Notes: generated from the sequence alone by a model not told the origin. DNA of 64,000 bases from an uncultured Candidatus Melainabacteria bacterium (GCA_949741915.1 CATJOM010000080.1:1-64000), one strand, 5' to 3'; counted from the stretch's first letter, positions 26,936 to 36,118 are shown. Program-made: numbers and translations.

Positions 26936-28537
26936 TTATACATTTAATTTTACAAATTCGGCTTCATAGATTCCATTTATTTGTGCGATTTTATCCAGCG
27001 CCTCTTTTGAAACTTCATTATCAGTGTTAATTATCATCATACTTTTTTCATTTGTTGAAGCTTGTTTTCCAGATTTTTGAACAACCTGCATTCTTGAAAT
27101 ATTAACATCATATGAGCCCAAAACTGTTGCCACCTTTGCTATCATACCAGGTTTATTAACATGGGGCACTAGAAGCATGAATTTTTCAGGCTTGATTGAA
27201 GTATTGTAATCATTCAATTTTACAATTCTTTTTATGTCTTCTGCTATCATAGCACCTGAAATTTCAGCTCCCTCTTTATCGCAGTTGAGCTTTACTGTGA
27301 TTGAGCCTATATAATCGGTTGTCTGGTTAGATTTTTTAACTGTTACGGCGATTTCTCTGTTTTTTGCTATTAATGGGGCATTTACATAGTTTACACCGAC
27401 CAGATTTGTAGATAAGACGCCTTTTAATACTGCGGTTTCAAGTGGTGATACATCAAGGTCTGCAAGTGAACCCTTTACTTCAATATCAATGTTTTTCAGA
27501 TTTCCTTTGCAGATTTGAGCTGCCATCTGAGCAATATTCTCTGCTATTGACATGTAATCCTTAACAGGCTCAAGTTTTTGAGGTTTTAATGATGGGATAT
27601 TCACTGCAGATGTTGCGTTGCCGCCAGAGAGTACATTCTTTACCTGTTCTGCTACATCAAGTGCAACATTTATTTGAGCCTCGGATGTGCTTGCGCCAAG
27701 GTGAGGCGTCATCAGAAGGTTTTTGCCTAAATCTCTTAAAACGCAGTCCTGAATATTTTTTTCATCCTCAAACACATCAATTGCGGCGCTTGCCACTTTT
27801 CCTGATTCAAGGGCATCTTTTAAATCCTTTTCATCAATGATGCCACCCCTTGCACAGTTTACAATTCTAACGCCATCCTTCATCTTTGCAATTGTTTCTT
27901 TGTTGATTAAATGCGTGGTTTCAGGTGTTTTAGGGGTGTGGATTGTAATAAAATCAGGCAGAGCCCAGAAATCACTTATGTTTTCAATATATTTTCCGCC
28001 GAATTTTTCGACAAATTCTTTTGTTGTATATGGGTCAGATACAACAAGGTTCATACCAAGCGCAAGTGCTGCTTTTGCAACGTGCTGGCCAATTTTTCCA
28101 AACCCTATAACACCAAGAGTTTTTCCAAAAACTTCAACACCTGTAAATTTTGATCTTTCCCAGAGGCCTGTTTTGACTGACTGAACAGCATCGGGAATAT
28201 TTCTTGCCATTGATAACATTAATGCCAAGGTGTGCTCTGCTGCAGCATGGGTATTTCCATCTGGTGAATTAACAACAATGATGCCATTTTCTGTTGCTGC
28301 ATTTAGGTCAATATTATCAACACCGACACCTGCACGACCTATTATTTTAAGGTTTTTGCCAGCTTCAATCACTTTTTTTGTTACCTTTGTCTGGCTTCTA
28401 ACTAGAAGTGCATCATATTCTCCAATTACAGAGCAAAGTTCTTCTTCTTCCATTGTTGGCAATACAACAGGCTCTGCTGCTTCTTTTATTATGTCTGCGG
28501 CTTTTTCGTTGATTTTATCAGTGATTAAAACTTTCAT
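26936..28537 (-). CDS. serA: D-3-phosphoglycerate dehydrogenase
   Basis: First step of serine synthesis, NAD-dependent oxidation of 3-phosphoglycerate. The 533-residue long form has the NAD-binding Rossmann domain (GVIGFGKIGQHVAKAA), the 2-hydroxyacid dehydrogenase signatures (VNCARGGIIDEKDL and the catalytic His in MTPHLGAST), an intervening allosteric substrate-binding domain, and a C-terminal ACT domain (FMLLVPHVNKPGMIAKVATVLG). Long SerA forms occur in Cyanobacteria and Firmicutes and are often serine-inhibited. Preceded on the same strand by a GNAT gene 62 bp upstream. Confidence 0.96.
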   Translation of the reverse strand: MKVLITDKINEKAADIIKEAAEPVVLPTMEEEELCSVIGEYDALLVRSQTKVTKKVIEAGKNLKIIGRAGVGVDNIDLNAATENGIIVVNSPDGNTHAAAEHTLALMLSMARNIPDAVQSVKTGLWERSKFTGVEVFGKTLGVIGFGKIGQHVAKAALALGMNLVVSDPYTTKEFVEKFGGKYIENISDFWALPDFITIHTPKTPETTHLINKETIAKMKDGVRIVNCARGGIIDEKDLKDALESGKVASAAIDVFEDEKNIQDCVLRDLGKNLLMTPHLGASTSEAQINVALDVAEQVKNVLSGGNATSAVNIPSLKPQKLEPVKDYMSIAENIAQMAAQICKGNLKNIDIEVKGSLADLDVSPLETAVLKGVLSTNLVGVNYVNAPLIAKNREIAVTVKKSNQTTDYIGSITVKLNCDKEGAEISGAMIAEDIKRIVKLNDYNTSIKPEKFMLLVPHVNKPGMIAKVATVLGSYDVNISRMQVVQKSGKQASTNEKSMMIINTDNEVSKEALDKIAQINGIYEAEFVKLNV

Positions 28538-28599
28538 CTTTTATTCTCCATTTAAATCTAAACCCGTTATGCGCCCGAGGGAAGTTTTTGTTTATTTTA

Positions 28600-29580
28600 T
28601 CAGCCGCCTGTTTTTGGCAGATAGCCTTGAGGATAGGTATAAGATTCTCTAAAACCTGTGTGCAGATACATTTTGCAAGCGCTTTCATTTGCTGCATCAG
28701 TGCTTACGTTTACTTCCTGCAGTTTTACAAAACCTGATTTGTTAAGTTTTATTACATCCTCAAGAACACCTTTCAGCATTACTTTGGATAAATTTAAGCC
28801 TCTGTGCTCTGGAACTATGCCCACAAGCGGAATATTGCCTATATAATCGCCCGTAATATTGGCAAATGCAAAGCCTGCAACCTGGCTTTCAGCAAGAAGC
28901 ACTTTTGAGCATTGCGGCAAAAATTTTCCGTAGATTGAATTTGTGATTTTTTCAATTATATCCCGAACACCCTCAATGGTCTTAAATCTGGGGTCAAAAT
29001 TAATATCTGAAGAGTCTTTAAAGGCTTCATATGCCACCTTTACTACTTCATCAAAGTAAACATCCCTGTAGGGCGTGCTTTTATAGCCTATGGGAAGGTC
29101 TGTAAATTTAATTTGCTCAAACTCTTTTAAAACTTTTTTGTCATTTATGTCAAAAATAAGGACAGACAAATCTATAAACTTGAAGCCAAGTTTTGCTGCC
29201 TTATCCTTAAAGGTTGCTTGTGTGCCAAGCATAGGATAACTTACAAGGGCTTTTTGCCTTTTTTCTTTTGTTGCCTCAAGAAATTTTTGAAGGAGGCACA
29301 CCTTTTTTTCAGTTATATTCTCGTTTCCAAGGCAGTGAATTACATAAAGTTCAATGGCATCTTCAAGCGCCGGAGAATAGGCTAAAAAGCCTGTTGGAAT
29401 ATCATCTTCCAAAAGTAAAATACACCCCAGGAGCCCCTTTGCAAAATATTCAATAAAATCGTTGTATTCTAAAGGATCAAGCTCAAACTTGTAGTCCTGA
29501 CGGCATTTTTTTCGAAAATCATTATAAACGCCGCCAAATATTTTAAAGTATTTTTCGTCTAAAACCTGTGCCTGATACAT
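28600..29580 (-). CDS. Double-GNAT N-acetyltransferase
   Basis: A 326-residue protein with two GNAT-like halves. The N-terminal half (about 40-150) is degenerate and lacks a clear acetyl-CoA motif; the C-terminal half (about 160-320) carries VGIVPEHRGLNLSKVMLKGVL, a good motif A (R-G-L-N-L), and NESACKMYLHTGF, motif B. Tandem GNAT proteins often acylate amines or peptides. Substrate unknown; location 62 bp upstream of serA suggests cotranscription, not function. Confidence 0.75.
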   Translation of the reverse strand: MYQAQVLDEKYFKIFGGVYNDFRKKCRQDYKFELDPLEYNDFIEYFAKGLLGCILLLEDDIPTGFLAYSPALEDAIELYVIHCLGNENITEKKVCLLQKFLEATKEKRQKALVSYPMLGTQATFKDKAAKLGFKFIDLSVLIFDINDKKVLKEFEQIKFTDLPIGYKSTPYRDVYFDEVVKVAYEAFKDSSDINFDPRFKTIEGVRDIIEKITNSIYGKFLPQCSKVLLAESQVAGFAFANITGDYIGNIPLVGIVPEHRGLNLSKVMLKGVLEDVIKLNKSGFVKLQEVNVSTDAANESACKMYLHTGFRESYTYPQGYLPKTGG

Positions 29581-29681
29581 CTTTTAGGGTATTTATCCTT
29601 TATTTATCCTTCCGGTAGAATAAAATTTAAGTTGATTATATCATAAAGTTAACAAATTTAACAAATATTTTTTGGTTTAGT

Positions 29682-30941
29682 TTATGAAATGCACTCTTCA
29701 AGGGGCTTTTCAGGATTTTTTCCAGCGGTATCTTCAGCTAAATACAAATGATGCATCTTTTGTTTTTTTGTTTCTATGTATCTTTTGTTAAACTGGTTAA
29801 TTTTAGGCGGTATTCCTACTCTGTCAATGATTTTGAGGCCATATCCTTCAAGCCCTATAATCTTTGTCGGGTTATTTGTGATTAGTTTAAACTCTTGATA
29901 ACCAATATCTACAAGGATTTGCGCTCCTGTGCCATAGTCTCTCAAATCGCTTTTAAAACCGAGTGAAATATTTGCTTCTATTGTATCCTGGCCTTTTTCC
30001 TGGAGTTCGTAGGCTTTAAGTTTGTTAATTAGGCCAATTCCTCTTCCCTCATGGTCTGTGATGTAGACTAGAGCGCCCTTTCCATAATCATTAATAAGCC
30101 TTAAGGAATCTAAAAGCTGCTGATTGCAATCGCATTTTAGGCTGTGAAAAATGTCTCCTGTTAAGCATTGGGAGTGCATTCTAACAATTGGAGTTTTATT
30201 TGAGCCATCATTTTTTATGAGTGCAACATGCTCGATTCCTGTTAATTCATCAAGGTATCCGTATATTTCAAACTGTCCAAATTCAGTTGGTAAGTGGGTT
30301 TCAACCATTCTTTTTACATGCCGTTCAGTCTTCATGCGGTATTTAATTAAATCAGCCACCGTAATTAGCTTTATAGAGTGTGTTTTAGCGAATTCAAATA
30401 GCTCATCGCGCCTTGCCATTGTGCCATCTGGGTTTAGGATTTCACAAATTACACCGGACGGAGTGAGGCCCGCTAATCTAGCTAAATCTACCGCGGTTTC
30501 AGTGTGTCCAGACCTTTTTAAAACCCCGCCATCCCTTGCTATTAGAGGAAAAATGTGCCCCGGGCGCCTTAAATCCTTTGCGGATGAGGTTTTATCGTTT
30601 ATTACTTGTATTGTTTTTGCTCTGTCAAATGCTGAAATCCCTGTTGTGGTGCCGTATTTCGGGTCTGCGTCTACACTTTGTGTAAAATTTGTGCCCTTGA
30701 TGTCGGTATTGTGTTCTACCATCGGCGAAATGCCTATTCTGTCTGCGATTTCCGATGTTATGGCATGGCAAATCAGCCCCCTGCAATGAGTTGCCATAAA
30801 ATTTATCCATTTAGGTGTAACAAAATCTGCGGGAAGTATTAAATCGCCTTCGTTTTCCCGGTCTTCATCATCAGCAACTATGACTGGCTTTCCAGCTTTA
30901 AAGTCTTCTATTGCTTCATCTATCGTGTTAAATCTTGTCAT
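29682..30941 (-). CDS. ribBA: Bifunctional DHBP synthase / GTP cyclohydrolase II
   Basis: Two riboflavin-pathway enzymes in one 419-residue chain. The N-terminal RibB domain has DDEDRENEGDLILPADF and the catalytic ATHCRGLICHA and GHTETAVDLARLAG elements. The C-terminal RibA domain (from about residue 205) has the zinc site CLTGDIFHSLKCDCNQQL and GRGIGLINKLKAYELQ. RibB makes 3,4-dihydroxy-2-butanone-4-phosphate and RibA opens GTP. A perfect GGGAGGA box precedes ATG 30941. Lies 41 bp downstream of ribE. Confidence 0.97.
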   Translation of the reverse strand: MTRFNTIDEAIEDFKAGKPVIVADDEDRENEGDLILPADFVTPKWINFMATHCRGLICHAITSEIADRIGISPMVEHNTDIKGTNFTQSVDADPKYGTTTGISAFDRAKTIQVINDKTSSAKDLRRPGHIFPLIARDGGVLKRSGHTETAVDLARLAGLTPSGVICEILNPDGTMARRDELFEFAKTHSIKLITVADLIKYRMKTERHVKRMVETHLPTEFGQFEIYGYLDELTGIEHVALIKNDGSNKTPIVRMHSQCLTGDIFHSLKCDCNQQLLDSLRLINDYGKGALVYITDHEGRGIGLINKLKAYELQEKGQDTIEANISLGFKSDLRDYGTGAQILVDIGYQEFKLITNNPTKIIGLEGYGLKIIDRVGIPPKINQFNKRYIETKKQKMHHLYLAEDTAGKNPEKPLEECIS

Positions 30942-30982
30942 TATTCCTCCCTGTATGCTCTAAACCCTTTCTGTGAGCGGGT

Positions 30983-31639
30983 TTAGAAGCCATTTTCAAT
31001 TAAAAAATTTTCATCAATTTTTGAATTTTTGATTTCGTTTGTATTATCTTTTAAAAGTGTGAATTTTTCAATATATTTTGCTAAAATATCGTATTCTACG
31101 TTCAAAAAATCACCTTCTTGTAAAAATTGAAATGTTGTATTTTTTAGTGTGTGAGGTATTAAACTCACCTCTATTATTGAATTTTGAACCTTTGACACGG
31201 TTAAACTTACACCGTTGAGCGCAATTGAGCCTCTTTCAATGATATATTGCGTATCGCATTCTATTGAAAAAATCCTTGAAAAGCCATCAGGAGTTATCTT
31301 TTGAACTATAGCCACGCCGTCAATGTGCCCCTGAACTATATGTCCGTCAAATCTGCTTTTTAAACCCATTGCTAATTCAAGGTTTACGGGATTTTTACGG
31401 GATAAATGTCCGAGGTTACTGCGTTTTAGACTATTATTCATTAAATTGACGCTGAAAACCCTTTCAGAGCGCGAAACTACAGTTGTACAAAGTCCGTTAA
31501 TTGCAATAGAATCGCCTATTTTCACGTCGTTAAATCCTTCAAAGCCTTTGGAATCAACCATTATAGAGATTGTTTTTCCTTCCGTGGAGGTTTTTATGTC
31601 TGAAATTTCGCCAATATGTTGAATAATTCCTGTAAACAT
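30983..31639 (-). CDS. ribE: Riboflavin synthase alpha subunit
   Basis: Final dismutation of 6,7-dimethyl-8-ribityllumazine to riboflavin. The 218-residue protein begins MFTGIIQHIGEI, the family start, and has two lumazine-binding repeats (SIAINGLCTTVV and SIALNGVSLTVS), with the GHIVQGHIDGV motif between. Cotranscribed with ribBA downstream. I saw no clear FMN riboswitch in the short upstream gap, which instead contains a terminator for the neighbouring small gene. Confidence 0.96.
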   Translation of the reverse strand: MFTGIIQHIGEISDIKTSTEGKTISIMVDSKGFEGFNDVKIGDSIAINGLCTTVVSRSERVFSVNLMNNSLKRSNLGHLSRKNPVNLELAMGLKSRFDGHIVQGHIDGVAIVQKITPDGFSRIFSIECDTQYIIERGSIALNGVSLTVSKVQNSIIEVSLIPHTLKNTTFQFLQEGDFLNVEYDILAKYIEKFTLLKDNTNEIKNSKIDENFLIENGF

Positions 31640-31654
31640 AAGTAAAATCTAGCA

Positions 31655-31694
31655 TTAAAAAAGACGCCTTGCAATCAAAAATTGTAAAACGTCT
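31655..31694 (-). terminator. Terminator after the 65-residue protein gene
   Basis: On the minus strand AGACG (31694-31690) pairs with CGTCT (31666-31662), with inner TTACAAT/ATTG pairing, followed by a run of T (A-run 31656-31662 on the plus strand). It separates the small gene at 31719 from ribE. Confidence 0.7.
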
Positions 31695-31718
31695 GATTTC
31701 CTTTAATACCGCGTTTTT

Positions 31719-31916
31719 TTAAGCTAGATAGTTCAGCTTTTGCCCACAAACACTGTATTCTCTCGTGCCACAGCAATTGATATTTAATTTTTCACCTTTT
31801 TCAAATCTATTTAGCTGATTTTGATAGGTTTGGGCTCTTTTTGCGCCGAATGTTACAGGGTTTGTAACCCTTGTAGCGCCAGCTATGGCCTGATGTGAGG
31901 TAATTGGTTGAATCAT
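31719..31916 (-). CDS. 65-residue Cys-containing small protein
   Basis: A small protein with a strong AGGAGG box 7 nt before ATG 31916 and its own terminator, so it is very likely expressed. The first half is disordered and contains the VTNPVTFGAKR 'F-motif'. The second half holds INCCGTREYSVCGQKLNYLA with three cysteines. Homology is not recognised; a lineage-specific secreted or metal-binding peptide is possible but unproven. Confidence 0.6.
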   Translation of the reverse strand: MIQPITSHQAIAGATRVTNPVTFGAKRAQTYQNQLNRFEKGEKLNINCCGTREYSVCGQKLNYLA

Positions 31917-32140
31917 TTTAACCTCCTGTCTTTCCCACTTTATGTCCCTGTGGTGTTGGACTTTGCCGACTCTAAAATCTTCCTATAAGATTTTAGCCCT
32001 GTAATTGTAATAAAAACAATTATATTTGTCAATGCCCAGGCTTTACCTAAGCTGAGACATTTTTTGTCGACAATTTAATATACTTAAAACGTGTAAATAA
32101 AATTTTTTGCTAAAATGTGAAGAAATATTAAGAAAAATCA

Positions 32141-33136
32141 CTAGTCCAAACTTCTCAGTAATTCCTTATTTTTTCTAATGAGTGTATTTTTTTGGTTTAT
32201 CAGTACTGAAATTTGCATTCCTCTATCATTCATCCGTTCGCTTGGTAATTCAGTCGTTTTTGCAATTTCTTGTTCAGTCTCTTCTTCTGCATTTTTTATT
32301 TCTTCTTCTAAATTATCAATATATTTATTCAAATCGTCAATTTTCTCGTTATATTGTGCAATTTGGACTGTTAGTTCATCATCTTCATCGGAAGCGTTCT
32401 TTTGCATAAGTTCGTCTCTTTCGGTTGTCAAGCTTTCCTTATCCCTAATGGCTTCTCGGATTTTGTTTTTTAATAGCTTCTCTTTTGAAATGTATTCTAT
32501 TTCTTCTTTTATTTGGTCTGATTCTTTGGCATACTCATCTATTTCTGATGAGAGCTTTTCTATTTCATTATCAATTTCGTTGATTCTTTCAATATTTTCG
32601 TTTATTTTGCTTTCAATCCTTTGTCTTTCCTCAGGCTCGGGACTGTTTTTTGCCTCTTTGTGTTTCTGGACTTCAAATGATTCTACTGTTCTTGACTTTT
32701 CTAATTCAAGTTTTTCATCATACGCTTCTTGCCAGCCTTCTGGTTTGTCATCAGGATTTTCTCTCTCAAATGTGTTTAGATAATCTTCAAGCGCCTTTAT
32801 GCGCGTTTCTCTTTGTTCTGGAGTCAAGTGTGTTTCTTTATAGTCTGAATCGTTTTGGAGTTTGTTATTTGGCGCTGTATTGCTGTTGTCCTCCTCTGTG
32901 CAAATGTTTTGCGGCCTATTAATATTTGTATTTTGCTGCCCGCATCCTGCAAGACTGAGTGCTGCAGCTATAAATAATGCTGTTAGCGCATTTTTTGATT
33001 TTTTGTTGTCATTCTTTGATGTAAAAGCAACTGTGTCAGCTAATTGCGTGTTTACATTGTGTTTAAAGTTGCTTTGGGTGTTGTTTGTTCCTAACGGGGT
33101 GCTGCTATATGAAGCCAGCCTTGAATGGATTTGCAT
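32141..33136 (-). CDS. Coiled-coil protein with internal lipobox
   Basis: A 331-residue protein with an unusual N-terminus: ~48 polar residues including TVAFTSKN (the 'F-motif'), then a hydrophobic segment (about 49-61) and a lipobox-like LSLAGC with Cys65. Residues ~100-330 are Glu/Lys-rich, predicted coiled coil with heptads (EIEKLSSEIDEYAKESDQI and ERDEL...). If the lipobox is used, the first 64 residues would be removed, which is far longer than a normal lipoprotein signal peptide. AGGAG box before ATG 33136. Function unknown. Confidence 0.7.
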   Translation of the reverse strand: MQIHSRLASYSSTPLGTNNTQSNFKHNVNTQLADTVAFTSKNDNKKSKNALTALFIAAALSLAGCGQQNTNINRPQNICTEEDNSNTAPNNKLQNDSDYKETHLTPEQRETRIKALEDYLNTFERENPDDKPEGWQEAYDEKLELEKSRTVESFEVQKHKEAKNSPEPEERQRIESKINENIERINEIDNEIEKLSSEIDEYAKESDQIKEEIEYISKEKLLKNKIREAIRDKESLTTERDELMQKNASDEDDELTVQIAQYNEKIDDLNKYIDNLEEEIKNAEEETEQEIAKTTELPSERMNDRGMQISVLINQKNTLIRKNKELLRSLD

Positions 33137-33221
33137 TTTTTGCTCCTTAGTATTTTAAATTAATTTATTCATATAAATAAGGGATGAACAATAAATTAAT
33201 TGCTAGCAGTTTATATAATAA

Positions 33222-33329
33222 TTTACGAAACTTAATAAACTTGTAATGTTATTTTAAAAAGGACTTAATATACGTATTGTGTGTTGCGGCTGGGATAAAG
33301 TTTACAAAACTTAATAAAATTTATTAAGT
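33222..33329. promoter_or_regulatory. Repeated AT-rich half-sites and palindrome upstream of der
   Basis: The 18-mer TTTAC(G/A)AAACTTAATAAA occurs at 33222-33239 and at 33301-33318. The second copy is part of a perfect 21-bp palindrome, ACTTAATAAA-A-TTTATTAAGT (33309-33329). It lies between the divergent coiled-coil gene and der, and just upstream of a TACAAT -10 candidate (33341-33346), as expected for an operator. Confidence 0.5.
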
Positions 33330-33353
33330 AAAATCTATGCTACAATAGGATGT

Positions 33354-34682
33354 ATGAAAAAGAGCAAAATTGTGGCAGTTGTGGGGCGCCCGAACGTCGG
33401 GAAGTCAACCCTTATAAACAGAATATTGGGCGAAAGACGCTCTATAGTTGATGATATGCCTGGTGTTACCCGTGATAGAGTCTATTTTGATGCATCTTGG
33501 CAGGGCAAGGAGTTTGTATTAATTGACACAGGCGGAATTGTAACAAATGATGAGGATGAGTTTGTAAACAATATCTTTAATCAAGCAAAACTTGCTGTAG
33601 ATGAGGCTGATACAATACTTTTTATTGTGGATGCAAAGGCTGGATTAAGTCCCTATGATACAGATATTGCCAATATTTTAAGGCAATCTGGCAAGGAGTT
33701 GATACTTGTTGCAAATAAGGTTGATTCTATGTCAGAAATTGGTAATACGGCTGACTTTTATGCTTTAGGTTTGGGTGAGCCGCAAGCGGTATCTGCACTT
33801 CATGGTTCTGGCGGGGTTGGGGATCTTTTGGATTTAATTACAAAGGATTTAGAGCGCAAAAAGGACGATGACGAGGATGAAAACACTGTAAAAATAGCTA
33901 TTGTGGGAAAGCCAAATGCTGGAAAGAGCTCTATATTGAATAATCTACTCAATGAAAACAGAGCAATAGTTTCCCCAGTTTCCGGAACAACAAGGGATTC
34001 AATCAATTCAGAGGTTGTATACAATGACAGAGCCTTTGTTTTGGTGGATACGGCAGGTATTAGAAAAAAATCAAAGGTTGATTATGGCGTTGAGGCTTTT
34101 GCAGTTGATAGGGCTATCAGGGCCATAAGAGAGGCTGATGTGGCGCTTCTTGTGATAGATGCGGTGGAAGGTTTAACGGATCAGGATAAAAAGATAGCGC
34201 AGACTATTGAAGAAGCTGGCTGCGGGCTGATTGTAGCTTTTAATAAATGGGATTTAATTAAGAACGTGCAGACGCATAAGCTCGAGAAGCAAATAGAGGA
34301 TGAAGCTCCATTTTTAAACTATGCAAAGAAAATTTTTATAAGTGCAAAAACTGGACAGAGGTTGCATCAAATCTTTGATGTGGCTGTTGAAGTTGCCGAA
34401 CAGAGGGCAAAAAGAGTTCAGACTGGGCTTTTGAATAAGGTTATTAATGAGGCTGCAGCTTTAAACCCACCAATTTCAATCAAGGGAAAACTTTTAAAGA
34501 TTTATTATTCCACCCAGGTAAAGGCAAAACCCCCGACATTTATATTGTTTGTAAATAATAAAGATTTGGTCAAAGATTCTTATAAGAGATATCTTTTAAA
34601 GAAGCTCCGCGAAGCTTTTGGCTTTTTTGGCACACCCATAAGAATATCTTTCAGGGAGAGAAAAGAGAAGGGGGATAAATAA
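33354..34682 (+). CDS. der: Ribosome-associated GTPase Der
   Basis: An essential double-GTPase for 50S subunit maturation. The 442-residue protein has two tandem G domains, with G1 loops GRPNVGKST (residue ~9) and GKPNAGKSS (~182), G3 DTGG and DTAG, G4 NKVD and NKWD, and a C-terminal KH-like domain (~355-435). AGGA before ATG. The gene overlaps plsY start (TAATGG), so they are cotranscribed; der-plsY adjacency is common. Confidence 0.97.
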   Translation: MKKSKIVAVVGRPNVGKSTLINRILGERRSIVDDMPGVTRDRVYFDASWQGKEFVLIDTGGIVTNDEDEFVNNIFNQAKLAVDEADTILFIVDAKAGLSPYDTDIANILRQSGKELILVANKVDSMSEIGNTADFYALGLGEPQAVSALHGSGGVGDLLDLITKDLERKKDDDEDENTVKIAIVGKPNAGKSSILNNLLNENRAIVSPVSGTTRDSINSEVVYNDRAFVLVDTAGIRKKSKVDYGVEAFAVDRAIRAIREADVALLVIDAVEGLTDQDKKIAQTIEEAGCGLIVAFNKWDLIKNVQTHKLEKQIEDEAPFLNYAKKIFISAKTGQRLHQIFDVAVEVAEQRAKRVQTGLLNKVINEAAALNPPISIKGKLLKIYYSTQVKAKPPTFILFVNNKDLVKDSYKRYLLKKLREAFGFFGTPIRISFRERKEKGDK

Positions 34683-35314
34683 TGGATTCTTTGACATTGG
34701 GTATGATGGGTGAGTTTGGTGTTATTGTTTCTGTTTGTGCTGTTATAGCTTATCTAATTGGGTCAATTCCTACAGGGTATTTGATTGTTAAAGCAAAAAC
34801 AGGCAAAGACATACGTGAAATCGGCTCAGGGTCTACCGGGGCGACAAATGTAAAGAGGGTGCTTGGCAAAAAGTGGTTTTTTATTGTGATGCTATTAGAT
34901 GCCCTAAAGGGTGCTACTCCCGTGCTTATGGCATCTTTGATATTGTCAGATTATAATGTTTTTGGTATATACCCTGTTGTTGCTGCAATTTTTGTAATAA
35001 TTGGGCATTCGAAACCTCTATTTTTGAGATTTAAGGGCGGTAAGTCCGTTGCATCTGGAGTAGGAACAATTTTGGCACTGAACTGGCAGGTTGGACTGAT
35101 ACTTGCTGTTGTGTGGGGTATTATAACCTATTTTACAAAATATGTATCTGTCGGCTCAATTGTGGCGCTTATTTTGTCACCTTTTTTGATGTTATTATTT
35201 AGGGCACCCGGGGCATATATAGTATATTGTGTAATTGCTGCTATTTATGTAACATATCTTCATCGAGAAAACATAAAAAGATTAATTAAGGGTGAAGAAA
35301 ACAAGGTAAGATAA
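34682..35314 (+). CDS. plsY: Acyl-phosphate glycerol-3-phosphate acyltransferase
   Basis: Polytopic inner-membrane enzyme making lysophosphatidic acid, the first acylation in phospholipid synthesis. Conserved motifs are present: the IGSIPTGYLIVK segment with GSGSTGATNVKRVLG (motif 1), GHSKPLFLRFKGGKSVASGVG (motif 2), and a C-terminal HRENIKRLIKGEE. Four to five hydrophobic helices. It overlaps der and precedes a duplicate gene by 16 bp that has lost these motifs. Confidence 0.94.
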   Translation: MDSLTLGMMGEFGVIVSVCAVIAYLIGSIPTGYLIVKAKTGKDIREIGSGSTGATNVKRVLGKKWFFIVMLLDALKGATPVLMASLILSDYNVFGIYPVVAAIFVIIGHSKPLFLRFKGGKSVASGVGTILALNWQVGLILAVVWGIITYFTKYVSVGSIVALILSPFLMLLFRAPGAYIVYCVIAAIYVTYLHRENIKRLIKGEENKVR

Positions 35315-35330
35315 TTAAAAAGGAGAATAA

Positions 35331-35906
35331 ATGTCTGATTTTGTACTGTCATTTGAGGCAAAATATGCAATAATTATTTTTGTGGCAGCTTTTGTATCAT
35401 TTATTATTGGTTTAATACCAACAGATAAATTATTTTGCCAAGCCAAGGCAAGTAAAAAATGGCTTTGTTTGATGGTTTTAGCGGATATTCTGAGAGGTGC
35501 TGCCGTTGTAATATTTACAGCAATAGTGTTGTCAAGGATGCAGATAGGCTCTGCTAGTGTATTTATAATGTCTGCAGCATTTCTTGCGCTTATTGGAAGT
35601 TCTAAGTCGGCATTTTCAAATGGCAATACTGCAAGCCCTTTGGCTGTTTTATTTGGCACTATTTTAGCACTGAACTGGCAGGCGGGGCTTATACTCGCAG
35701 CTGTGTGGGGTGCTGTAACATTTGTAACCAAAAAGTATTCTGCGGGTTTAATTATAGCATTAATTTTGGCGCCATTTTTGATGTTTTTGTTTAACAATCC
35801 GCTTTCATATGCAATATATTGTGCAATTTCAGCACTTTATATGCTTTATTTGTACAGAGAAAGTATAAAAAAACTTGTTAAGGGCTTGGATGATGAGGTA
35901 AAATAA
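35331..35906 (+). CDS. Catalytically degenerate PlsY paralogue
   Basis: A 191-residue duplicate of the preceding PlsY (shared LALNWQ(A/V)GLILA(A/V)VWG, LYRESIKKLVKG and helix pattern). Motif 1 with its GSGSTGATN segment is absent, and motif 2 (GHSKPLFLRFKGG in PlsY) reads GSSKSAFSNGNTA, so the conserved His, Lys and Gly residues are lost. It should fold as a membrane protein but not acylate. An AAAGGAG box is retained, implying it is still translated. Possible regulator or scaffold for PlsY, or a decaying duplicate. Confidence 0.8.
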   Translation: MSDFVLSFEAKYAIIIFVAAFVSFIIGLIPTDKLFCQAKASKKWLCLMVLADILRGAAVVIFTAIVLSRMQIGSASVFIMSAAFLALIGSSKSAFSNGNTASPLAVLFGTILALNWQAGLILAAVWGAVTFVTKKYSAGLIIALILAPFLMFLFNNPLSYAIYCAISALYMLYLYRESIKKLVKGLDDEVK

Positions 35907-36118
35907 ACCATTAGCCTTTTGGCGGGCTTGGGTTTATTTGCTTGTGTTTTTTCAGACTGGGGCTTTTAAGGTTGCGGCAGTTTTTAAATGAGAGTGAAAT
36001 GCGGTTGTGGCGAAAGAGCTTGTTGGCATTTTCATTGGGGAATTTTGAGAGTCCAAAACGTGTGAATAAGTACTTAAATCAGGCCTTTACTACTTAATAA
36101 ATATTGGGGGAGCAGGAG

